Source of the DNA: Sulfurimonas sp.
Lineage (GTDB): Bacteria; Campylobacterota; Campylobacteria; Campylobacterales; Sulfurimonadaceae
Reading direction: 5' to 3'
Length of the DNA stretch: 9,466 nucleotides
NCBI GenBank assembly: GCA_003978475.1
Contig: QNZR01000202.1
Location: 1 to 9,466, forward strand
Both the position numbers and the translations under genes were made by a program. Within the stretch, counting starts at the first letter, position 1. The number at the start of each line of letters is the position of its first letter. The notes below the pieces were generated by a model. The model was not told the origin of the DNA. It did not search any database and was given only the letters and a program-made list of their open reading frames with translations. Below are positions 1-6,950 of this stretch, one piece after another.

Positions 1-867
1 GACGGCACGCCGACATATAATTTTGTTGTCGCCATTGATGATGCGCTGATGGGGGTGACGGAAGTGATTCGCGGAGATGACCATCTCTCCAACACGCCCA
101 AGCAGATGGTTGTTTACGAAGCCCTGGGGTTTACGTTGCCACGATTTTATCATGTACCGATGATTCACAACCAGCAAGGGAAAAAACTCTCCAAGCGTGA
201 CGGTGCTACCGATGTCATGGCGTACAAAGAGATGGGCTATCTACCTGAAGCCCTGTTAAACTTTTTGGTGCGTCTGGGCTGGAGCCATGGTGATCAGGAA
301 ATTTTCAGTTTTGAGGAGATGTGTGACCTTTTTGACCCCAGAGATATCAATAAATCGGCTTCCATCTACAATACCGAAAAGCTTGACTGGCTTAATGCAC
401 ACTACATCAAAAACAGTTCCAATGCGACCTTGGCAACACTGTTGGAGCCGTATGGTATTACCTTGGTCAGTCATGATAAAAAAGAGATTTTACTTGATGC
501 GCTTAAAGATCGTGCCAAAACGCTTAAAGAGATGGCTCGCATGGTCGATGACATCATAAGTACTCCCAAAACGTATGATGACAAGGCAGTTAAAAAAGCC
601 TTTAAAGGAGATGCCAAAGCCATTTTGGAAGACTTTACCATGAAGCTTCAGGTGCGTGACGAGATGCACTTGCCAAGTGATTACCATGAGGCGATGGAAG
701 AGTTGGTCAATGAAAAAGATATTGGATTCGGCAAGATTGGACAACCGCTTCGTGTCGCACTGCTGGGGAAACTTTCAGGTCCCGGACTCGATACTGTGAT
801 GGCAGTCATTGGTAAAGAGGAGAGTATTCGGCGTATTGAGCAGGCGATAACAGGTATTGATACCTAG
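1..867 (+). CDS. gltX: Glutamyl-tRNA synthetase, 5'-truncated by window edge
   Basis: Cytosolic class I aminoacyl-tRNA synthetase that charges tRNA(Glu) with glutamate using ATP. The reading frame is open from base 1, so the N-terminal part with the HIGH-type motif (about 175 of some 460 residues) lies outside the window and 288 codons remain. Visible landmarks are DGTPTYNF at residues 1-8, IRGDDHLSNTPKQ near 23-36 and the KMSKS-equivalent KLSKR at 62-66, followed by the typical NFLVRLGWSHGD stretch. After about residue 140 comes the helical anticodon-binding domain. Campylobacterota often carry two paralogues, one of which mischarges tRNA(Gln) for the amidotransferase route. I cannot tell from this part which one this is. 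No convincing terminator follows; a short palindrome overlaps the stop codon. Confidence 0.96.
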   Translation, partial: DGTPTYNFVVAIDDALMGVTEVIRGDDHLSNTPKQMVVYEALGFTLPRFYHVPMIHNQQGKKLSKRDGATDVMAYKEMGYLPEALLNFLVRLGWSHGDQEIFSFEEMCDLFDPRDINKSASIYNTEKLDWLNAHYIKNSSNATLATLLEPYGITLVSHDKKEILLDALKDRAKTLKEMARMVDDIISTPKTYDDKAVKKAFKGDAKAILEDFTMKLQVRDEMHLPSDYHEAMEELVNEKDIGFGKIGQPLRVALLGKLSGPGLDTVMAVIGKEESIRRIEQAITGIDT

Positions 868-926
868 CTGCCCGCGCCCGGAAGTCTACATATGCGCCTG
901 TCTATTAACACGCAACAGATGGTATT

Positions 927-956
927 TTGTTATGGTTATATTTAATAAATTAAGAT
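927..956 (+). promoter_or_regulatory. Possible promoter of the acyltransferase gene
   Basis: TTGTTA (927-932), an 18-bp AT-rich spacer, then TAAGAT (951-956). This would place transcription start near 963 and leave a leader of about 33 nt before the ATG at 996. The match is only moderate and the surroundings are AT-rich, so it may be chance. The whole 868-995 gap shows no other gene or RNA that I can recognise. Confidence 0.3.
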
Positions 957-995
957 AAGCTTCTGCCAAAACTTACATGTATTTTGGAGTTGTCT

Positions 996-2051
996 ATGTA
1001 TCATGACCCCCGTCGCAGCAAAACCCTTGTCAGTCTTCAGGTGCTTTATACTTTTTTAGCGTCGTTGTTAATGGTATATCATGCGACGCAGCACTACAAC
1101 AACTACGGCAATAAAGCGCTGTTTTGGAACTATTTCAAGTTTGGTTCCATGGGCGAAGACCTGCTGATGGTGCTGATGGGGTTTACGGTCTTTTATACTT
1201 CTTACCACCTTATTGAAAAAGGGAGCGGCTATAAAGAGTTTATGGTGACCGCTCTTTCGCGTATCTTTTTTGTCTATTGGGCGCTGATCGCCATTCCCGG
1301 AGTCATTGTCTGGCTGATTAATCCTGCTCTGCACCCAAGCATTGCCAACATTCAAGCCGATGAACTCTGGCAAACGCTTGTGATGTGGTTTGGGCATCCG
1401 CGAATTGCGATTATTACCTGGGTATTGAGCCATCTGGTCTTTTTTGTCGTGGTCTTTGGTCTGGCGATTCTCTCTAAAAAATTCTTCTATTTGTGGTATC
1501 TGATTTTAGGACTCTCCCTGCTCAATCTTATTGACAAACTGACGTTAGGAATGCACCCCTTTGGAGAGGGGTTTTGGTACCGGGTATTGAGTCCGCATAA
1601 TTTGGAATTTGCTTATGGTGCCGCTGCCTATTTCCTATGGCGATCGGGGTTTACCATTGCACGGTATCGCTATGTTGTCGTTGCGGCAGTGCTCGTTTTT
1701 TTCACCATCGGCACACTGCAGTCGCAAAAAATATTTGACTTTTATGAGTCGCGGGTCATCTTCTACGGCGCAGCAGCCTTTTTGTTGACGTTTTCTGTAG
1801 TTAATTATGCGCAGTTTTTACAGGAAGTTCCTAAAAATATTTTTGTTAAACTGGGCGAAGCCGAATACATTATGCTGCTCATTCACGGTCCAATACTCTC
1901 TATTGTCAATGCACATATTGCGGTTAAATACAGTTTTGGATGGCTCATTACCCTGGCAACCATCGCCATGATTTTAACGATTAGCTACCTGATACGACGT
2001 CACATCGAAGCACCGGTACTGGCGTATGTGCACAAGCCGTTTGAGACCTAG
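996..2051 (+). CDS. Acyltransferase-3 family integral membrane protein
   Basis: Predicted inner-membrane protein of 351 residues with about ten hydrophobic helices, resembling acyltransferase 3 proteins (PF01757), which O-acylate surface sugars or other envelope molecules. Family-like features are a His in the first helix (H29 in MVYHATQ), the GEDLLMVLMGF segment corresponding to the usual GVDxFFxxSGF, a following LSRIFFVYW segment, SPHNLEFAYGAAAYFL, and a late LGEAEYIMLLIHGPI that matches LGxxSYxxYLxH. The ATG at 996 is preferred because GGAG at 986-989 sits 6 nt upstream; the in-frame TTG at 984 would lie on that site. The usual WSLSxE motif reads WVLSHL, lacking the Glu. The substrate is unknown, and no polysaccharide genes lie nearby to suggest one. 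It ends 3 bp from the convergent GDH stop. Confidence 0.78.
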   Translation: MYHDPRRSKTLVSLQVLYTFLASLLMVYHATQHYNNYGNKALFWNYFKFGSMGEDLLMVLMGFTVFYTSYHLIEKGSGYKEFMVTALSRIFFVYWALIAIPGVIVWLINPALHPSIANIQADELWQTLVMWFGHPRIAIITWVLSHLVFFVVVFGLAILSKKFFYLWYLILGLSLLNLIDKLTLGMHPFGEGFWYRVLSPHNLEFAYGAAAYFLWRSGFTIARYRYVVVAAVLVFFTIGTLQSQKIFDFYESRVIFYGAAAFLLTFSVVNYAQFLQEVPKNIFVKLGEAEYIMLLIHGPILSIVNAHIAVKYSFGWLITLATIAMILTISYLIRRHIEAPVLAYVHKPFET

Positions 2052-2054
2052 CGG

Positions 2055-5000
2055 CTATAAGGCAGCAACCATCAGCTTGTTAACAATAACGGCAATTTCT
2101 TGTAATGAGGGGTTCTCTTTGGTGACAAAAGTGCCGAGTTCCTCCTGAATGGCATGCAGGTTGGCGTGCTCTTTGGTAATGTAGGTGTCAAAAGCACTCG
2201 AAGGTGTTTCATTGTGGCGCTGAAACGTTAAAATATTTTTGGTATAGTGAGTGACAATAAATTCAACAAAAGAGAGAATCTGATAGCGCAGTTCCGTCTC
2301 ACTTGCGGTGGTGACGTGGACATCGTCAAGGGCGCCAAGTAGCTCTAAAATCTTAAACTCGTTAATGACAAGGTAAAATAGAACCAATACATTTTCAAAA
2401 CTGTGCTCGGTCTGTTCTTTAATGCTAATGGCAGCCACCTCAAAACGCAGATAGTTAATGACTTTAAAAAAGTTGTTAAAGTTCTCATTGCCTTCAATAA
2501 TGTTTTGATACTTGGCAGTACTGATGCTCAGCAGCAGTGCCATGGCTTCATCTTTATTTTCCAAAATATGGCTGGCATCAATTTGATCGTCCCGAAGGTA
2601 TTTTACCATCCAGCGGGTACTGAAATTGAGGGTATGTTCAATTTTTCCCAAAAGCTGGTACTGCTTGGTGGCGGGAAGCAGGTAATCATTTCTAAAAATT
2701 TCATGACGGATGTTGTTGGCACTAAAGAGCTCATTCCCAATAAGGTACGATTTGATTTTCAAGATAAATTTTTCGTGGGAGAGTCGTAAATATCCGGCAA
2801 TAAACATGACTCCCTGAAGGTTAATGATCTTGTCGGCAATGACGGTTGCAATAATCTCGCGCTTGACCGGATGGGTATTAATCTCATGTTCATACACACT
2901 GACAAAAGATTTGGGAAAATATTTGTAAAGATAGTCTAAGGCATAGGGTTCATCAATAAAGTGGCTTTGTAGCAATACGTTTTTAAGAAATATTTTGGAG
3001 TACGAGAGCAGTGAGCCTAAGATAGGACGTACAATGGCACCTTTTTTGTCGATAATCTCGTGAATATTTTCATCTTTGGGAATGAGAAAATCGCGTCGGT
3101 TAAAATTGGAAACATTACATTCAAGCACATTGATGGCGGCAATAAATTCTTTACGATATTTTTGACTTAAGAGCGCATCGCGAGAAATGGCCAGAGCCTG
3201 ATAGTAGTTGTTCCACAATACCAGATTGACGACCTGATCGCTCAGTGAGTGCAATAGTGCCGCCGCCTCATTTTGGGTAAGCAGGTGTTTTTCCTGAAGA
3301 ATATTGAGTAAGATTTTAAGATTGACCTCATGATCGGAAATATTGACACCGGCAGCATTGTCGATGCTGTCAAGATTGATATTTCCCCCGTTAAGTGCGT
3401 ACTCAATACGGGCACGTTGGGTCAATCCAAGGTTACCCCCTTCACAAATGGTGTCAGCTTTCAGATCACAGGCATCATTGCGCACCGCTTCGTTCTGTTT
3501 GTCGCCGATATCTAAATTGCTCTCATCCGAACTTTTAATGTAGGTACCCACCCCGCCGTTAAAGAGCAGCTGAACCTTCATACACAGGAGTTTGCGTGCG
3601 AGCTCCTCGCCGCTCATCACTTTTTTACTCGAGCCAATCATCTTTTTAACGGCATCAGAGAGCGTAATCTCTTTCTCAGAGCGTAAAAAAATACCGCCGC
3701 CTTGTGAAATGAGCTTTTTGTCATAGTGGCTCCAGCTGCCGTTTTTGGCATGAAACAGACGTTTTCGTTCCTCATAGGATCTCTGCGGATCGGGGTCGGG
3801 ATCAATAAAAATCTCTTTATGTGAGACGGCTCCAAGGAGTTTGAACATCTTTGAGGCGAGCAATCCGTTACCGAAAACATCACCGTTCATTGAGCCGATT
3901 CCTACTACGGTAATGTTTTCACGGTAAAAATCAATGCCTTTTTCAATAAAAAAACGCTGCGTGGACATCAGGGCGCCTCTGGCGGTAATACCCAATGCTT
4001 TATGGCTGTAGCCGTTAGAACCACCGCTGGCAAAGGCATCTCCGAGCCAAAAATCACGTTCTATGGCAATGGCATTGGCGATATCGCTCATATCCGCAGT
4101 GCCCTTATCGGCGGCAACAACAAAATAGGTATCGTCATCATCGTAGGCAACCATATGTTTATGGCGTACGACATGCCCTTTTTTGACATTGTCCACAAGA
4201 TCCAGAAGGTTATGAATGAACATACGGTAGATTTTTGTAAAGTATTCTGGCGTAATCCGGGTGCGTTCTTTATGAATGACAAAGCCGCCTTTGGCGCCAT
4301 CGGGAATAATAATGGAGTTTTTCCCCTGTTGTGTTATCATGAGCGATTTAATCTCCTGACGGTAGTCATCATGTCGGTCACTCCAGCGTAGACCGCCCCG
4401 GCTGATGGCACTCATCCGTAGGTGTACTCCGCTGAATTCCCGGTGGTAGACAAAAATTTCGATAGCTGGCTGAATCCCTTTAAGATTTTGTGCAAAGTAG
4501 TCACCATTAATTTTAAAAGCGATACTTTCACGCCCTAAAAAGTAGTTGGTTCGCGTCAGTGCACGCAACAGGGAGAGGGTCAATTTCAAGATTTTGTCTT
4601 CCATAATATCGGGTATCTTTTTAATGGCACCCTCAATAGCCTCTTCCACTTTTTTTAGCTCACGTTCCCGTTTTTTCAAAGCAGGGTCGAATTTACATGT
4701 AAAATAGCGAAGAAAGAGTGCTGAAAGCTGATGGTGGGTCATCAGTGTATGTAAAATGGTGTTGTGATTAATGGCGAGTATACTTTGATTGAGGTACTCA
4801 ATAATCGCACGCAACAGTGAGACTTCACGAATGGAAAAATTCTCTTCATAGACCAGTGAAAAAATTTTACAGCGACTCAGCCCCTTTCCTAGAAGTGCAT
4901 CGGTAATGATGGACTCAATATTGTTTTTGGCACGCCGTATTTTAGTGAATGCTTCAAGCGCAAGGTTGAATTTGGTAACGTAAATGGCGGTATTGGCATC

Positions 5001-5243
5001 TTCAAGCCGGTACGACAGCTCATCGACAATGGTAAAACCAAAGTCATGCAAAATGGGCATAATATCAGAAAGATAAAGCTCTTTTAGAGCAAAGATACGA
5101 ATAAATGTGGCATGTTCCAACAGCGCAATGCGAACCACAATATGTTCGTGTTTAAGGGTGTTGAGTATGGCGGGATCCATGGTAATGTCGTCATGATTGA
5201 GAAGCTGGGAACAGACGGCTTCAAGGTTCAACTCTGTAGTCAT
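2055..5243 (-). CDS. gdhB: Large NAD-specific glutamate dehydrogenase
   Basis: Catabolic cytosolic enzyme that oxidises glutamate to 2-oxoglutarate and ammonium with NAD+. At 1,062 residues it belongs to the large bacterial GDH class (PF05088), shorter than the roughly 1,600-residue form because much of the N-terminal region is absent. An ACT-like stretch (RIFALKELYLSDIMPIL) lies near residues 49-66. The catalytic core shows GGLRWSDR (about 282-289), QGKNSIIIPDGAKGGFV (about 303-320), VVAADKGTADMSDIAN (about 374-390), GGSNGYSHK then GITARGA (about 404-420), the dinucleotide-binding VVGIGSMNGDVFGNG (about 440-455), NGGVGTYIK (about 561-570) and EGGNLGLTQRARIEYAL (about 601-617). The rest is a long helical C-terminal region. 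The ATG has AAGGA seven nt upstream. It appears monocistronic. The symbol gdhB is by analogy to large NAD-GDHs; the family call is firm. Confidence 0.94.
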   Translation of the reverse strand: MTTELNLEAVCSQLLNHDDITMDPAILNTLKHEHIVVRIALLEHATFIRIFALKELYLSDIMPILHDFGFTIVDELSYRLEDANTAIYVTKFNLALEAFTKIRRAKNNIESIITDALLGKGLSRCKIFSLVYEENFSIREVSLLRAIIEYLNQSILAINHNTILHTLMTHHQLSALFLRYFTCKFDPALKKRERELKKVEEAIEGAIKKIPDIMEDKILKLTLSLLRALTRTNYFLGRESIAFKINGDYFAQNLKGIQPAIEIFVYHREFSGVHLRMSAISRGGLRWSDRHDDYRQEIKSLMITQQGKNSIIIPDGAKGGFVIHKERTRITPEYFTKIYRMFIHNLLDLVDNVKKGHVVRHKHMVAYDDDDTYFVVAADKGTADMSDIANAIAIERDFWLGDAFASGGSNGYSHKALGITARGALMSTQRFFIEKGIDFYRENITVVGIGSMNGDVFGNGLLASKMFKLLGAVSHKEIFIDPDPDPQRSYEERKRLFHAKNGSWSHYDKKLISQGGGIFLRSEKEITLSDAVKKMIGSSKKVMSGEELARKLLCMKVQLLFNGGVGTYIKSSDESNLDIGDKQNEAVRNDACDLKADTICEGGNLGLTQRARIEYALNGGNINLDSIDNAAGVNISDHEVNLKILLNILQEKHLLTQNEAAALLHSLSDQVVNLVLWNNYYQALAISRDALLSQKYRKEFIAAINVLECNVSNFNRRDFLIPKDENIHEIIDKKGAIVRPILGSLLSYSKIFLKNVLLQSHFIDEPYALDYLYKYFPKSFVSVYEHEINTHPVKREIIATVIADKIINLQGVMFIAGYLRLSHEKFILKIKSYLIGNELFSANNIRHEIFRNDYLLPATKQYQLLGKIEHTLNFSTRWMVKYLRDDQIDASHILENKDEAMALLLSISTAKYQNIIEGNENFNNFFKVINYLRFEVAAISIKEQTEHSFENVLVLFYLVINEFKILELLGALDDVHVTTASETELRYQILSFVEFIVTHYTKNILTFQRHNETPSSAFDTYITKEHANLHAIQEELGTFVTKENPSLQEIAVIVNKLMVAAL

Positions 5244-5258
5244 TTGAAAGTCCTTATG

Positions 5259-5287
5259 TTGACAGTTTACACAATATTGATTACAAT
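5259..5287 (+). promoter_or_regulatory. Near-consensus sigma-70 promoter of small membrane protein gene
   Basis: A perfect TTGACA (5259-5264), a 17-bp spacer and TACAAT (5282-5287), one base from the consensus -10. Transcription would start near 5294, leaving about 19 nt before the ATG at 5313. This is the only place in the window where I see both a full -35 and a good -10. It lies inside the 69-bp gap upstream of the divergent GDH gene, so the two promoters must overlap or interfere. Confidence 0.7.
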
Positions 5288-5312
5288 TCAGCTAAATAGA
5301 GGGCGGGATATT

Positions 5313-5540
5313 ATGATGAGACGAGGAGAACGAAGAGCGTATTCAAAGCGTAAAAGCTACCTTTTTTTTGGACTTGAAATATTGCTTTATCTGATTGTTG
5401 CCTATATTGTCTCTTTGGGCGGTACGTTTATGGAGATTGGGGTACTGGTATTTATTCTTCTCATTGCCGTCTCGTTTGGACGACTCAATAAAATTATTCA
5501 GCGAACCAACCGCCATAAACGCATTTTTGACGATGATTAG
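5313..5540 (+). CDS. Small two-helix membrane protein of unknown function
   Basis: Predicted 75-residue protein that I do not recognise. It begins with a basic segment (MMRRGERRAYSKRK, residues 1-14). Two hydrophobic stretches follow at about 16-36 and 38-57, separated by a short Gly-Gly/Thr turn, then a polar, basic tail ending in DDD. The layout fits a small inner-membrane hairpin protein with both ends in the cytoplasm. The reading frame is open further upstream, but the GDH gene occupies that DNA on the other strand, and the promoter at 5259-5287 makes the ATG at 5313 (or 5316) the sensible start. A GAGGG at 5299-5303 could serve as ribosome-binding site. It converges on mqnA with 10 bp between the stop codons. 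Existence as a gene is supported by promoter placement and membrane-like composition; function is unknown. Confidence 0.6.
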   Translation: MMRRGERRAYSKRKSYLFFGLEILLYLIVAYIVSLGGTFMEIGVLVFILLIAVSFGRLNKIIQRTNRHKRIFDDD

Positions 5541-5551
5541 CACCGCATCGT
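5530..5551. other. Short hairpin spanning two convergent stop codons
   Basis: Perfect inverted repeat ACGATG (5530-5535) and CATCGT (5546-5551) around a 10-nt loop. The TAG of the small membrane protein gene lies in the loop, and the mqnA stop (5551-5553) begins at the right arm. Neither strand has a U-run directly after the stem, so it is not a textbook intrinsic terminator, though it could weakly separate the two convergent transcripts or protect 3' ends. It may be chance. Confidence 0.3.
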
Positions 5552-6192
5552 TATGTGAGTGAGAGAAACTTTTTAAGACCGCGTTTGGCACGGGTGTCGA
5601 GATGGTACGAGATGTAGGTGAGGTAGTGCAAGATGTCCGGAGGCGTAATGCCGGTACGCTCTGCGGCGGCGTGTAAAAGGTAGTGGGGAATTTTGACCGG
5701 ACGTTTGAGAAAGTTTTTACTCATTCGTGTCATATATCGGTGATGAGAGTGGTAGCACAGCAGAGCAAAGACAAACGGCAGCTTATAGCGGGCATGCCAC
5801 AGCGCTGCCAAATCAAGCGACTCGTTGCCGCTTAGGTAGTACTCTAAAGCACGATCGCCGATTAGAACCTCCCCTTGTACATGTAAAATTTTTGCCAACA
5901 TATTCGATGTAGCCGAAGCGCTGTCCTGCCGGGACGTATGTGCGGGAAGCAGCAGAACGCTCAAAACTTCTTTTTTGGCAATAATTCCCAGCGGGGCATA
6001 GCGGTATTTTTTGGCCTTAATACTGGAGATAAACGCCGCATTGACACGACGGTGTGAAAATGATTCATTAATCTTGGAGGGAACGCCCGTGTGGTAACGG
6101 CTAATTTGGGCGTAGTGTTGCGGGGCGGCATAACGTTTCATGAAGAGATGAAACGGTAGAAGATTGAGATACTCAATTTTTCCAAAAATCAA
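5551..6192 (-). CDS. mqnA: Chorismate dehydratase MqnA (futalosine menaquinone pathway)
   Basis: Enzyme of the futalosine route to menaquinone, converting chorismate to 3-enolpyruvylbenzoate in the cytoplasm. The 213-residue product begins IFGKIEYLNLLPFH, close to the GxIxYLNxLPF start typical of MqnA. VPSKINESF (about 39-47) and NAAFISSIKAKKY (about 52-64) are the ligand-binding segments of this periplasmic-binding-protein-like fold. D(S)ASATSNMLAKIL, a GEVLIGDRAL segment and DLAALWHARYKLPFVFALL follow in the expected order. It is shorter than MqnA of many other phyla, as expected for this lineage. A TTG start is chosen because GGAG lies 7 nt upstream and the protein begins there like its relatives. 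It is transcribed divergently from moaD. Menaquinone is the main respiratory quinone in this group. Confidence 0.9.
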   Translation of the reverse strand: MIFGKIEYLNLLPFHLFMKRYAAPQHYAQISRYHTGVPSKINESFSHRRVNAAFISSIKAKKYRYAPLGIIAKKEVLSVLLLPAHTSRQDSASATSNMLAKILHVQGEVLIGDRALEYYLSGNESLDLAALWHARYKLPFVFALLCYHSHHRYMTRMSKNFLKRPVKIPHYLLHAAAERTGITPPDILHYLTYISYHLDTRAKRGLKKFLSLT

Positions 6193-6217
6193 TAAGTCTC
6201 TCCTCTTTTTAGAAAGA

Positions 6218-6223
6218 ATTGTA
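6218..6223 (-). promoter_or_regulatory. Candidate -10 box of mqnA
   Basis: TACAAT on the minus strand would start transcription near 6211, about 19 nt before the TTG start of mqnA. No good -35 box is visible, which is common in Campylobacterota promoters. Confidence 0.4.
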
Positions 6224-6243
6224 GCTGTGTAAAACTAAAAACT

Positions 6244-6252
6244 TGATATAAT
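6244..6252 (+). promoter_or_regulatory. Extended -10 promoter of moaD-moaE-moeA
   Basis: TGATATAAT is a perfect extended -10 (TGn followed by TATAAT at 6247-6252). Transcription would start near 6259, giving a leader of about 22 nt before moaD. No -35 box is recognisable, as expected when an extended -10 is present. The leader is far too short to hold a molybdenum-cofactor riboswitch. Confidence 0.65.
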
Positions 6253-6280
6253 CGGTGTAATTTATTATAAGGTTGCAGTT

Positions 6281-6502
6281 ATGGTACGTATTGAATTTCT
6301 AGGCCCCATTGCCAAAGAGAGTTTGGAAATGGAGGCAACCAGCCTTCAGGACGTTGCCGAGGCACTAAGCAGTGACGAGGAGATAAAAGCGTGGCTACAA
6401 ACCTGTGCGGTAGCAGTCAACGATACGTTAGTCTCCTCCCTCGACACACCGTTACGCTCGGGCGATAAAATCTCACTACTTCCTCCGGTTTGCGGGGGCT
6501 GA
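6281..6502 (+). CDS. moaD: Molybdopterin synthase sulfur-carrier subunit MoaD
   Basis: Small ubiquitin-like protein of 73 residues that carries a C-terminal thiocarboxylate and gives sulfur to MoaE to make molybdopterin from cyclic pyranopterin monophosphate. The diagnostic end is PPVCGG, where the last Gly is adenylated and then sulfurated. The Val-Asn-Asp stretch (AVAVNDTL) and the GDKISLLPP segment match the beta-grasp fold. The length is usual for short MoaD. The ATG has AAGG 8 nt upstream, and the promoter at 6244-6252 fits. It is first in a three-gene operon, with moaE starting 1 nt after its stop. The activating enzyme (MoeB-type) is not in the window. Confidence 0.93.
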   Translation: MVRIEFLGPIAKESLEMEATSLQDVAEALSSDEEIKAWLQTCAVAVNDTLVSSLDTPLRSGDKISLLPPVCGG

Positions 6503-6503
6503 G

Positions 6504-6950
6504 GTGCTGGAGTTATATGACAATGCCCTGGATGTTCCCGAGATTTTACGTCGCTGGTACGGTAGCGAGGCACAGAATAATTACGGCGCGTTTATCCCTT
6601 TTGTCGGAACGGTGCGTGATGAAGCAGGTATTGAAGGGCTGAGCTTCGATATTTATGAACCCATTTTGGAGCGTTGGTTTGCGTCGTGGCAGACGCGTGT
6701 AAAAGCGCAGGGGGCTTTGGTGAAAATGGCACACGCCAAAGGCGATGTCGGGATCCATGAATCGTCGTATATTGCCGCTGTTTTTTCTGCAAAACGACGC
6801 GTAGCCCTGACATTGATTGATGCTTTTGTTGAAGATTTCAAGGCAAGTGCACCCATTTGGAAGTATGACCTGAAGCAAGGTGAGCGCTATTATGCCAAAG
6901 AGCGCTCCACCCCGATTGAAGGCAGTGGACTTTTAGGAGCAGTAGAATGA
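6504..6950 (+). CDS. moaE: Molybdopterin synthase catalytic subunit MoaE
   Basis: Large subunit of molybdopterin synthase; two MoaE and two MoaD form the enzyme that inserts both dithiolene sulfurs. The 148-residue product shows GAFIPFVGTVRDE (28-40), LSFDIYEP, a His/Glu stretch GDVGIHESSYIAAVFSAKRR corresponding to the usual VVVASxHR region, and SAPIWKYD, where K120 aligns with the catalytic Lys of the PxWK motif. The start is GTG, one base after the moaD stop, and a G-run within the moaD 3' end (6494-6498) can act as ribosome-binding site, so the two are probably translationally coupled and made in matched amounts. It overlaps moeA by 4 nt. Confidence 0.95.
   Translation: MLELYDNALDVPEILRRWYGSEAQNNYGAFIPFVGTVRDEAGIEGLSFDIYEPILERWFASWQTRVKAQGALVKMAHAKGDVGIHESSYIAAVFSAKRRVALTLIDAFVEDFKASAPIWKYDLKQGERYYAKERSTPIEGSGLLGAVE

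Noticed and set aside
852..865. Palindrome AGGTAT-TG-ATACCT at the end of gltX
   Set aside because: The loop is only two bases, there is no U-run after it, and it lies inside coding sequence; not a believable terminator or operator.
4002..4391. Long open frame of 129 codons antisense to the NAD-GDH gene
   Set aside because: It is a shadow of the strongly conserved GDH catalytic core on the other strand and has no ribosome-binding site or family resemblance.
5112..5312. Upstream extension of the small membrane protein frame to a start at 5112
   Set aside because: That DNA encodes the GDH N-terminus on the other strand, and the promoter at 5259-5287 lies within it; a start at 5313 fits far better.
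6193..6280. Possible molybdenum-cofactor riboswitch or Fnr site (TTGAT-N3-ATC) ahead of moaD
   Set aside because: The leader after the -10 box is only about 22 nt, too short for a riboswitch, and the Fnr-like match has the wrong spacing and overlaps the -10 box itself.
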